Shown piece after piece: positions 17,622 through 25,024 of a stretch of DNA of 64,000 bases. The notes below the pieces were generated by a model that ran no database searches, was not told where the DNA came from, and saw only the letters and a program-made list of their open reading frames with translations. Source of the stretch: Methylogaea oryzae (GTDB lineage Bacteria > Pseudomonadota > Gammaproteobacteria > Methylococcales > Methylococcaceae); assembly GCF_019669985.1 (NCBI RefSeq), contig NZ_AP019782.1, positions 426,501 to 490,500 on the forward strand. Direction: 5' to 3'. The translations under genes and the position numbers were made by a program. The stretch's first letter is position 1. Each line of letters begins with the position of its first letter.

Positions 17622-19517
17622 TTACGACGCGGCAGCCTGCAGGGCGTCCAGCTCTTCCCAGCGCGCATAAGCGGCGGCCAGTTTGGCCTCCACCTCGGCA
17701 TATTCGGCCAGGGCCGCGTCCACCTGGGCGCGTTCCTGGCGGTAGAGGTCGCCGGAGTTGACTAGGGCGGACAGCTCGCCGTGGCGGGTTTCCAATTCTT
17801 CGATCAGGCCGGGAAGCTGTTCCAATTCGCGCTGGTCCTTGTAGCTGAGCTTCTTGCGGGCGGCGGGCTGGGGCTTGGCGGCCGGTTCCGGTGCGGCCTC
17901 TTTTTTTTCCGGCTTGGCGGTCGGCGCGGTTTTGCGCTGGGCCTGCCAGTCCGAATAGCCGCCGACGTATTCGCTCACCACGCCGTCGCCTTCGAACACC
18001 AGGCTTTGGGTGACCACGCCGTCGAGGAAGGCGCGGTCGTGGCTGACCAGGAGCAGCGTGCCGTCGTAGCTGGACAGCAGGTCTTCCAGCAGGTCCAGGC
18101 TTTCCAGGTCCAGGTCGTTGGTGGGTTCGTCCATCACCAGCAGGTTGGCCGGGCGGCTGAACAAGCGCGCCAGCAGTGCGCGGTTTTTCTCGCCGCCGGA
18201 CAGGCTGCGGATCGGCGATCTGGCGCGGGCGGCGCTGAACAGGAAGTCGCCCAGGTAGGACATCACGTGGACCTTGCGGTCTCCCACCGCAACCCAGTCG
18301 CGGCCGTCGCCCACCACTTCGGCCACGGTCTGTTCCGGATCGAGTTGGTCGCGCAACTGGTCGAAATAGGCGATGGATAAGCGGGTGCCGTGTTCCACTT
18401 GGCCGGAGTCCGGTTCCAATTGCTTCAGCAGCAGTTTGAGCAGGGTGGACTTGCCGGCGCCGTTGGGGCCGATCAGGCCGACCCGGTCGCCGCGCAGGAT
18501 GGTGGTGGAGAAATCGCGGATGATGGGGCGGCCGCCGAAGGCGATGCTGACGTCGGTGGCTTCGATGACTTTGCGGCCCGATTCCTCGCCCCGGTCCAGC
18601 GCCATTTTCGCCGTGCCTTGGCGTTCGCGCCGCTGGGAGCGTTCCACCCGCAGTTTTTTCAGGGCGCGCACGCGGCCTTCGTTGCGGGTGCGGCGGGCCT
18701 TGATGCCTTGACGGATCCAAACTTCCTCTTCGGCCAATTTTTTATCGAACAGGGCGTTGTTGTTGGCTTCCTCTTCCAGGGCGGCGGCTTTTTTCAACAG
18801 GTAGTCGTTGTAATCGCCGGGCCACGAGGTCAGGTTGCCTCGATCCAGGTCGACGATGCGTGTCGCCAGTTTTTGCAAAAAAGCGCGGTCGTGGGTGATG
18901 AACACCACGGCGCCGGGGAATTGCAGCAGCTGCTCTTCCAGCCAGGCGATAGCTTCCAGGTCCAGGTGGTTGGTGGGTTCGTCCAGCAGCAGCACGTCGG
19001 GGTTCAGCACCAGGGAGCGGGCCAGGTCCACGCGCCGTTGCCAGCCGCCGGACAGGGCGGCCACGGCTTTGTCGGCCGGCAGGTCCAAGCGGCTCAGCAC
19101 CGCATCCACCCGTTGTTGCAGGCTCCAGCCGTCGTGGGCGTCCAGCCATTGCTGCACCTGTCCCAGCTCGGCCATGGCGCCTTGGGCTTCCAGCCCTTCC
19201 GCCAGCAGGTGATGATAGCGGGACAGTCGCTCGCCGATTTCTCCCAGCGCGCCGGCCACGGCTTCATAGATGGTGGCGTTTGCGGGCAGGTCCGGGGTTT
19301 GCTCCAGGAACGCCAGGCGCAAGCCGGGCTGCCGCCAGACCTCGCCGCTGTCGGGCGGCTGCTGGCCGGAAAGGATTTTCAAAAAGGTGGATTTACCTTC
19401 GCCGTTGCGGCCGATGAGGCCGACCCGCTCGCCTTTGTCCAGTTGGAAATCCGCTTCGTGCAACAAGGGATGCACGCCGAAGGCGATGGAGATTTTTGCT
19501 AGACGTAACTGTACCAA
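17622..19517 (-). CDS. uup: ABC-F family ATPase Uup
   Basis: Cytosolic ABC-F ATPase; in E. coli Uup acts at the ribosome and limits excision of transposons. The 631-aa protein has two ABC domains (Walker A GRNGEGKS at 36-43 and GPNGAGKS at about 343-350; signatures LSGGWQRR and LSGGEKNR). The ABC-F linker between them contains KARRTRNEGRVRALKKLR, and the C-terminal coiled coil (about 565-631) is typical of Uup. The only start with the right N-terminus is TTG at 19517 (ACACC before it). Confidence 0.93.
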   Translation of the reverse strand: MVQLRLAKISIAFGVHPLLHEADFQLDKGERVGLIGRNGEGKSTFLKILSGQQPPDSGEVWRQPGLRLAFLEQTPDLPANATIYEAVAGALGEIGERLSRYHHLLAEGLEAQGAMAELGQVQQWLDAHDGWSLQQRVDAVLSRLDLPADKAVAALSGGWQRRVDLARSLVLNPDVLLLDEPTNHLDLEAIAWLEEQLLQFPGAVVFITHDRAFLQKLATRIVDLDRGNLTSWPGDYNDYLLKKAAALEEEANNNALFDKKLAEEEVWIRQGIKARRTRNEGRVRALKKLRVERSQRRERQGTAKMALDRGEESGRKVIEATDVSIAFGGRPIIRDFSTTILRGDRVGLIGPNGAGKSTLLKLLLKQLEPDSGQVEHGTRLSIAYFDQLRDQLDPEQTVAEVVGDGRDWVAVGDRKVHVMSYLGDFLFSAARARSPIRSLSGGEKNRALLARLFSRPANLLVMDEPTNDLDLESLDLLEDLLSSYDGTLLLVSHDRAFLDGVVTQSLVFEGDGVVSEYVGGYSDWQAQRKTAPTAKPEKKEAAPEPAAKPQPAARKKLSYKDQRELEQLPGLIEELETRHGELSALVNSGDLYRQERAQVDAALAEYAEVEAKLAAAYARWEELDALQAAAS

Positions 19518-19548
19518 GGTGTATGCAAACCTATAAGTTATCTGTTAT

Positions 19549-19577
19549 TTGACGTTTCCCTGGCGCTGGGCCAGAAT
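19549..19577 (+). promoter_or_regulatory. candidate sigma-70 promoter of the receiver-CheC-cyclase operon
   Basis: TTGACG at 19549-19554, a 17-bp spacer, and CAGAAT at 19572-19577. It lies 30 bp before the ATG of the receiver gene, with no other start between. The -10 box is imperfect. Confidence 0.45.
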
Positions 19578-19607
19578 TCCCGGCTCCCAAAGCGGTTTTT
19601 GACACCA

Positions 19608-19976
19608 ATGAGTTCCGGCAAAACCTTGCTAATCGTAGACGACAGCCGTGTGGCGCGTCTCATGCTGCGTTCGTTTATCAGCGCCATGCGGCCCGAATGG
19701 CATATCGTGGAGGCGGAGGACGGCGAAAAAGCCATCGCCTTGACCACCACGGAAACGCCGCACTATGCCACGCTGGACTACAACATGCCAGGCATGAACG
19801 GCATGGAGTTGGCGGAAATCCTGGCCGCCAGCTTTCCTGATCTGAAAATGACGCTGCTCACCGCCAATATCCAGGAGCCGGTGCAGCAACGGGCGGCGGC
19901 GCTGGGCATCGATTTCGTCGCCAAGCCGATCACGGAGAAAAGCTGTGCGAAAATCGTGGAGCTGTTAGGTGAGTGA
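19608..19976 (+). CDS. single-domain CheY-like response regulator
   Basis: 122-aa stand-alone receiver domain with all phosphorylation residues: acidic pair in LLIVDDSRVAR, phospho-acceptor Asp in TLDYNMPGMNG, Thr in LLTAN and Lys in VAKPI. There is no output domain, so it must act by protein contact, as CheY does. The last codons overlap the GTG start of the CheC gene by 8 bp, which implies coupled expression. The phosphatase next door is its most likely partner; its kinase is not in the window. Confidence 0.9.
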   Translation: MSSGKTLLIVDDSRVARLMLRSFISAMRPEWHIVEAEDGEKAIALTTTETPHYATLDYNMPGMNGMELAEILAASFPDLKMTLLTANIQEPVQQRAAALGIDFVAKPITEKSCAKIVELLGE

Positions 19977-20589
19977 GGCGTTTTTACTGACGCCGCTCGA
20001 ACAGGACGCTCTGACCGAGCTGTTCAACATCGGCGTCGGTTATGCCGCCTCCGCCATGAACGAATTGTTGAACGAGGAACTGCGCCTGTCGGTGCCTTCC
20101 ATCGAGGTGCTGCCGCGCCAATCCCTGAGCGACGCCCTGCAATTGCAATCCAAGAGCATCTGCGGCGTGCACCAGAGCGTGTCGGGCTTGTTCAGCGCCA
20201 ACGCCCACCTGCTTTTCCCCGAGGACGAGAGCCTGGAGCTGGTCAAGCTGATGCTGGGCGAAAGCGTTCCCCATAACACGTTGACCGAAATGCAGCAGGA
20301 AGCGTTGTGCGAGATCGGCAACATCATCCTCAACGCTTGCGTCGGCGCCATGGCCAATACCATGGAAAACGAATGCCACGCGTCTCTGCCCAGCTTGTTC
20401 CGCGGTTCCATGGAACAGGTGCTGGGCTATTCCGAGCAGGGCGGCGAAGACCTGTCCTTGGTTATCTTCATCGACTTTCTGGCGGAAAAACGCCAGATTC
20501 GCGGTTATTTGGTGTTTTTGCTCGATACGATTTCCCTAGTGGATTTGAAAGCGGTGCTGGGGGCGTTTCTCGAGAAAATCGGTGCCTGA
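19969..20589 (+). CDS. CheC-type phospho-receiver phosphatase
   Basis: 206 aa from GTG 19969. CheC phosphatases carry the active-site pattern D/S-x3-E-x2-N-x22-P. Both copies are visible: D-ALT-E-LF-N followed by exactly 22 residues and P (about residues 13-44), and CEIGN followed by exactly 22 residues and P (about 107-138), though the first position of the second copy is Glu rather than Asp/Ser. Two intact sites predict an active enzyme that dephosphorylates a CheY-like protein. The gene lies between a receiver and a diguanylate cyclase and overlaps each by 8 bp. No chemotaxis genes are nearby. Confidence 0.88.
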   Translation: MSEAFLLTPLEQDALTELFNIGVGYAASAMNELLNEELRLSVPSIEVLPRQSLSDALQLQSKSICGVHQSVSGLFSANAHLLFPEDESLELVKLMLGESVPHNTLTEMQQEALCEIGNIILNACVGAMANTMENECHASLPSLFRGSMEQVLGYSEQGGEDLSLVIFIDFLAEKRQIRGYLVFLLDTISLVDLKAVLGAFLEKIGA

Positions 20590-21574
20590 GGCCGTGGCGC
20601 CGCAGCAGTCCGCCTTGTTGGCGCAAATTTGTTATGCCATCAACGCCGGCCTGTTGGCCTTGGATCGGGACGAGCGGGTGGTGATGTGGAACCACTGGCT
20701 GGAGCAGCGTTCCGATCTTACCGAAGCATCCATCATCGGCCTGCCTTTCGCCACGGCATTCCCCTCCCTGGTCGGCGGCCGCGCCCATCGAGCCATCAAG
20801 TCTGCCTTGGGGCAGGGCATGGCTTCGGTGGTTTCCCAGTCCCTCAATCGCCACCCTTTCCCGCTGCATGTGCAGGTCAACCGCCTGAGCCGGCAGCCTA
20901 TGCAGCAGGCCATCAGCGTGGTGCCTTTGCTGTGCGAAGGGGAGCGTTATTGCCTGGTGCAGATCCAGGACGTGACGGCGGCGGTGGACCGGGAGCAGGA
21001 ATTGCACCGCATCGCCCTGGAGTTGGAAGGGCATTCCTATCAGGACGGCTTGACCGGGCTCGCCAATCGGCGGGCGTTCGACCGGCAATTCGAGCTGGAG
21101 CTCCGTCGCGCCGTGCGCGAAGAGCAGCCACTCGCGGTGGCTTTGGCGGACGTGGACTACTTTAAAGCCTACAACGACCATTACGGTCACGTGGCCGGCG
21201 ACGACTGCCTGAGGCGCGTCGCCGAAATCCTCAGTCACGCCACCCGCCGGCCATTGGATATGGCGGCCCGCTACGGCGGCGAAGAGTTCGTGTTTCTCCT
21301 GCCCAATACGGATCGGAACGGCGCCAGCTCCATCGGTTCGACCCTGTGCCGCGAGGTGTTGGCGGCGCGTATTCCGCACATGGCTTCAGGCGCGGCCCCC
21401 TATATCACCGTCAGCGTCGGCATCGTCAGCCTGGTTCCGCCGCGCGGCGCCGGCGCGGAAACTTTTTTGATGCTGGCCGACCAGGCGCTTTACCGCGCCA
21501 AACAGGGCGGGCGCAACCAGGTCTGCGTGGCCGGCGCGGAAGAGTCGTTAGCCGTGTTTCACGCCACCGCCTGA
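20582..21574 (+). CDS. PAS-GGDEF diguanylate cyclase
   Basis: 330 aa from GTG 20582, overlapping the CheC gene by 8 bp. An N-terminal PAS-like sensor (about 10-135) is followed by a GGDEF domain starting at DGLTGLANRRAFD (about 157). The active site reads YGGEEF, a functional variant, and the C-terminal SVGIVSL and ADQALYRAKQGGRN blocks are complete. No inhibitory RxxD site is evident four residues before GGEEF. It should make c-di-GMP from two GTP in the cytoplasm. It ends 16 bp inside the converging permease gene. Confidence 0.92.
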   Translation: MPEAVAPQQSALLAQICYAINAGLLALDRDERVVMWNHWLEQRSDLTEASIIGLPFATAFPSLVGGRAHRAIKSALGQGMASVVSQSLNRHPFPLHVQVNRLSRQPMQQAISVVPLLCEGERYCLVQIQDVTAAVDREQELHRIALELEGHSYQDGLTGLANRRAFDRQFELELRRAVREEQPLAVALADVDYFKAYNDHYGHVAGDDCLRRVAEILSHATRRPLDMAARYGGEEFVFLLPNTDRNGASSIGSTLCREVLAARIPHMASGAAPYITVSVGIVSLVPPRGAGAETFLMLADQALYRAKQGGRNQVCVAGAEESLAVFHATA

Positions 21575-22485
21575 AACAGCCGCCACCAAAACGGCAGCGA
21601 TAGCCAGCTCGCCAGGGTGGTCAAGGTGACCGCGGCGGCGTAAAAGCCGCTGTCCAGACGAAAGCGGTCGCACAGCACGATGCCCACCACCATGCTGGGC
21701 ATGGCTGCCTCCAATATCAGCGCCCGCCAAGTGTCTCCGCCGAAATGCAGCGCCGATGCGAGAGGCCATGCCAAGAGCGGCAGCAGCAGCAGCCGCAGCG
21801 CCAGCACCGGCGCCAGCAGGGCGATGTTGCGCCAGCGCAGGGCGTCCAGCCGCAATCCCAGGCCCAGGGCGAACAGCATGAGCGGCGCCACTGTGCCGGA
21901 CATGCGTCCCAGGGCGCCCGCCAGCCAAGCTGGCAGCGTGATGTGAAAGTGGTTTAGCAAGGCCGCGGCCAGCACCGCCCATAGCGCCGGCACCGACAGC
22001 AGCGCCCGCCAGGCGCCGTTGTCCTTGCCGCCGCCGCTGCCGTAGGCGCCGGCGATGGTCACGGCCAGGGTCAGCACCAAGGGCATGCAGGCGAATAGGT
22101 CGATTTGGATCGCCACCGCCCGCGCCCAGGGGCCGAAGGTTTGCTCCAGCACCGGCAGGCCGAGGAAGGTGACGTTGGGAAAAGCCACGGCCAGGATGGC
22201 CGCGCCGCGCTGGGAGTCCGGCGCGGGCAGCCAGCGGTAGGCCAGCCAGGCCAGCGCCACGCCGGCGAAAATCAGCGTCGCGCCGAAAGCGGCGATGCGC
22301 AGGGTTTCAACGCCCAGGGCATGGCGCGACAGCACCTCCAGCACCAAGGCCGGCAGCAGAACGTAGTACACCAAACTGGCGATGACGTGGCGGGTCAGGT
22401 CGGCATCGAGCTTGGCCGGACGTATAATACGCCAGGCGATGCCGGCCAGAATCATCACCGCCATTTGCAGTACCACGTCGGCCAT
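21559..22485 (-). CDS. AEC-family transporter (auxin efflux carrier-like)
   Basis: 308 aa with about ten hydrophobic helices in two sets, the fold of the AEC/MdcF family of secondary transporters. Family features are the N-terminal helix with an Arg-Pro-rich end (GIAWRIIRPAKLDADLTRHV) and AVAFPNVTFLGLPVLEQTFG, which matches the conserved Asn-x3-Gly-x-Pro signature. Substrates of bacterial members are small organic acids; the substrate here is unknown. It starts 53 bp from the divergent pyrF. Confidence 0.85.
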   Translation of the reverse strand: MADVVLQMAVMILAGIAWRIIRPAKLDADLTRHVIASLVYYVLLPALVLEVLSRHALGVETLRIAAFGATLIFAGVALAWLAYRWLPAPDSQRGAAILAVAFPNVTFLGLPVLEQTFGPWARAVAIQIDLFACMPLVLTLAVTIAGAYGSGGGKDNGAWRALLSVPALWAVLAAALLNHFHITLPAWLAGALGRMSGTVAPLMLFALGLGLRLDALRWRNIALLAPVLALRLLLLPLLAWPLASALHFGGDTWRALILEAAMPSMVVGIVLCDRFRLDSGFYAAAVTLTTLASWLSLPFWWRLFQAVA

Positions 22486-22538
22486 CGTCTAGTTCCTCAA
22501 TCCATCACCATCAGCCATTGCACCGATCGGGAGCCCCT

Positions 22539-23261
22539 ATGAGCCATCAGTCCACCAAACTCATTCCGCCGCAAGAACGCCTCATCATGGCGCTGGACGT
22601 GCCCAGCGTGGAAGAAGCCCGTGAACTGGTGGAGCGGCTCGGCGATGCGGTGCATTTCTATAAGGTGGGGATGGAGTTGTTCATGGCGGGCGATTATTTC
22701 GGCCTGATCGAATGGCTCAAGGCGCGCGGCAAACGCGTGTTCGTCGACCTGAAGTTCTTCGACGTGCCCGCCACCGTCGGCCGCGCTGTGCGCGCCCTCA
22801 GCCAGCGCGGCGTGGATTTTGCCACGGTACACGGCAACGACGCCATCATGGAGGCCGCCGCCGCCAACAAAGGCGAGTTGAAAATCCTCGCCGTTACAGT
22901 GCTCACCAGCCTGGACCGGGGCGACCTGGACGACCTGGGCTTTGACTGCGACGTGCAGAAGCTGGTGCTGTCCCGTGCCAAGCGCGCCCTGGCGCTGGGC
23001 TGCGACGGGGTGATTTCCTCCGGCTTGGAAGTGCCGTTGCTGCGGGAGGAAGTGGACCACAAACTGCTGGTGATTTCCCCCGGCATCCGCCCAGTGGAGA
23101 ACCGCCCGGCCGACGACCAGAAGCGGGTGGTGACGGTAGAGGACGCCTTCAAGAACGGCGCCGACTACATCGTGGTGGGTCGTCCGATTCGCGACGCCGC
23201 CGATCCGCGCGCCGAGGCCTTGCGCGTCCAGGCGCAGATCGCGTCGGTATTCGGCGGCTGA
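22539..23261 (+). CDS. pyrF: orotidine 5'-phosphate decarboxylase
   Basis: Final step of UMP synthesis. 240 aa from ATG 22539, with GGGAG upstream. The catalytic array is in VFVDLKFFDVPATV (D-x-K-x-x-D), the substrate loop in VTVLTSLD, the phosphate-binding ISPGIRP and the final VVGRPI. Hexulose-phosphate synthase of methylotrophs shares this fold, but the ISPGIRP/GRPI pattern and length are those of PyrF. Followed by a terminator. Confidence 0.95.
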   Translation: MSHQSTKLIPPQERLIMALDVPSVEEARELVERLGDAVHFYKVGMELFMAGDYFGLIEWLKARGKRVFVDLKFFDVPATVGRAVRALSQRGVDFATVHGNDAIMEAAAANKGELKILAVTVLTSLDRGDLDDLGFDCDVQKLVLSRAKRALALGCDGVISSGLEVPLLREEVDHKLLVISPGIRPVENRPADDQKRVVTVEDAFKNGADYIVVGRPIRDAADPRAEALRVQAQIASVFGG

Positions 23262-23266
23262 AACGA

Positions 23267-23306
23267 CAAAGCGCCGGTGGCCTTGCGGGCCAGCGGCGCT
23301 TTGCTT
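23267..23306 (+). terminator. hairpin terminator after pyrF
   Basis: CAAAGCGCCG and CGGCGCTTTG form a 10-bp stem with an inner TGGCC/GGCCA stem and a TTGC loop. The trailing T-run is interrupted (TTTGCTT). It may also serve the converging mtdB transcript. Confidence 0.65.
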
Positions 23307-23342
23307 GCGGCAAGGGCCGCCGAAGCGGCCCGGAACCCTACT

Positions 23343-24245
23343 CTACATGGATCGCGCCATTTCGAAAGCGGTGCGGAAATCCACGAACACCGGTTCGTCG
23401 TGTTGCAGCAGCGATTTCAGCAAAGCGTGCTGTAGCTTGTATTTGAAATCGCCGATGGCCAGCGAGCCGATGCCGATGGCGCCGGGGCTGCCGGTGGCGT
23501 GCTTGAGGGGCGCGCCGCAATCGGTGCGCTTGACGCCCTCGATGCCCAGCGGCGGCACGGCGTTGACGTCCGCAGCCACCTTCAGTTGGCCGGCTTCGGC
23601 CAGCACTGCGGCTTTCAAGACCTGCACGCCGGCTTTGGCGGTGCAGAACACCACTTCGGCGCTGTGCAGCAAATGGGCTTTGTCCGCTTCCGACGCGGCG
23701 CAGGTGCCGTCCAGCTGCACGTTGAACAAGCGGCCGTAGGTGTTGGCTTTATCCAGGGCTGCATCCAGCGAGGCGTGGTCGACGATGGTGACTTCCGCGC
23801 CGCAGGAGGCGGCGATCACGCCCGTGGCGATACCCACCGGGCCCGTGCCGCCGAACACCACCGCCTTGCGGCCTTTCAGTTCCAGGCCGTGAATGCTTTT
23901 GAGCTGTTTTTCCACCAGGGCCACCAAGGCGGCGGCCGTGGTGAAAGCGCCGCTGGGGTCGGCCATGACCGATACTTGGAACGGCGGCACCATGGCTTTT
24001 TTGGCGACCTCCAGCATTTCCACGGCCAAGCCGATGTCGCGACCGCCGATAAATATGCCGGTGTTTTTCGTGCCTTCTGGGCCGCGGGAAAAAATCGCGT
24101 CCTGGGTCAGGCCGTTCATGTCCTCCAGTTTCACTCCGCTGAACGGCAGCACGACATCGTAGTCGGCGTCGATCGCCATGTTGATGTCGAAAGGACTGTT
24201 ATGCGGCATGGGGTCCAGCATGTACAGCACTGTGCGCTTGGACAT
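23343..24245 (-). CDS. mtdB: NAD(P)-dependent methylene-tetrahydromethanopterin dehydrogenase
   Basis: Oxidises methylene-H4MPT to methenyl-H4MPT, a step of the formaldehyde-oxidation pathway of aerobic methylotrophs. At 300 aa the length suits MtdB. The MtdB-type stretch DAIFSRGPEGTKNTGIFIGGRD (about residues 46-67) and the nucleotide-binding GGTGPVGIATGVIA (about 130-143) are both present; MtdA has a shorter, different N-terminus. A strong AGGAG lies 7 nt before the ATG. The globin gene ends 35 bp upstream on the same strand, so the two are probably co-transcribed. This is the best clue that the organism is a methylotroph. Confidence 0.93.
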   Translation of the reverse strand: MSKRTVLYMLDPMPHNSPFDINMAIDADYDVVLPFSGVKLEDMNGLTQDAIFSRGPEGTKNTGIFIGGRDIGLAVEMLEVAKKAMVPPFQVSVMADPSGAFTTAAALVALVEKQLKSIHGLELKGRKAVVFGGTGPVGIATGVIAASCGAEVTIVDHASLDAALDKANTYGRLFNVQLDGTCAASEADKAHLLHSAEVVFCTAKAGVQVLKAAVLAEAGQLKVAADVNAVPPLGIEGVKRTDCGAPLKHATGSPGAIGIGSLAIGDFKYKLQHALLKSLLQHDEPVFVDFRTAFEMARSM

Positions 24246-24280
24246 TTTTTTCTCCTGTTGTGGTTGCCTTGGGTGCCGGA

Positions 24281-24703
24281 CTAATCGTCGTCGTGCATGG
24301 ATAGCATAACGCTAATCCCGTGGTTGGCTACTTCGCGCCACGCCGCGTCCAGTTCAGCGTCGAATTTCGGGTCGTTCTCCGCCACGGTATTGACTAGGGC
24401 GCTCAGCCACAGTTCGTACAGCTCCGGGCCGATATCCAGTCCCGATTTGGCGTGGGATTCGCCCAGGTCCGTCATCTTGGTGGCGGTGATGGCGCTGGGC
24501 TCGTGGAAAAACAGGATCAGGTGGCGGATGCCTTGGTCCAGCAGGCGTTTTTGCTGCTCCATATCGGTGTTCTTGAATTTTTCCGCGACCAGCGGGGAAC
24601 ATCCGAGGAATTCGGTGTAGAACTCGTCGATAAACGTGCCGGTCATGCGGCAGCGCCCATAGCTTTTATCCACCAGCTCACAGACGGATTTCTTGTCGGT
24701 CAT
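24281..24703 (-). CDS. single-domain bacterial globin
   Basis: 140-aa helical protein with globin features: FYTEFLGCSPLVAEKF for the B/C region, a Gln/His-rich E helix (LLDQGIRHLILFF), and LGESHAKSGLD with a probable proximal His at about residue 84. YELWLSALVNTVAENDP then forms the G helix. Such globins bind heme and O2 or NO in the cytoplasm. It precedes mtdB by 35 bp, an arrangement suggesting a role in oxygen or NO handling around C1 oxidation. I cannot tell sensor from scavenger; no extra domain is attached. Confidence 0.8.
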   Translation of the reverse strand: MTDKKSVCELVDKSYGRCRMTGTFIDEFYTEFLGCSPLVAEKFKNTDMEQQKRLLDQGIRHLILFFHEPSAITATKMTDLGESHAKSGLDIGPELYELWLSALVNTVAENDPKFDAELDAAWREVANHGISVMLSMHDDD

Positions 24704-24932
24704 TTTTTTCTCGTTATAGTCCTAAAGCCGCGTCCCGCGCGGCTGCGCACAACCGGAGCGTCCGGTCGCCGTCCCTGCCGTTGCGCGGTGAGTGGCTTGA
24801 TGCGGGGCATTGCCCCAGAGTGGAAATGGGCTTGTCCTTTGACCAGCGTCGGCCCGAATTTCCTCCTAAGCCGCCCATTGTAGAGCAATCCGCTGTGGAA
24901 TGTGACGGCGGTCACGGGCGGGGGCGGGGTTG

Positions 24933-24974
24933 AAAAAAGGCCGCCATGCCGCCGGATGGAGGACGGCATGGCGG
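24933..24974 (-). terminator. rho-independent terminator of the copper-receptor gene
   Basis: On the minus strand an 11-bp perfect stem CCGCCATGCCG / CGGCATGGCGG is followed by CC and six T. It lies 51 bp after the receptor stop. The rest of the 24704-25024 interval shows no gene. Confidence 0.9.
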
Positions 24975-25024
24975 GGAAGGGGGAGGTAAGGGCGGCATCC
25001 GCGGGGCGCCGCTCCACGATCGTT

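Noticed and set aside
22539-23261. pyrF as hexulose-6-phosphate synthase of the RuMP cycle
   Set aside because: Same fold, but the ISPGIRP and GRPI motifs and the D-x-K-x-x-D array context are those of orotidine-phosphate decarboxylase.
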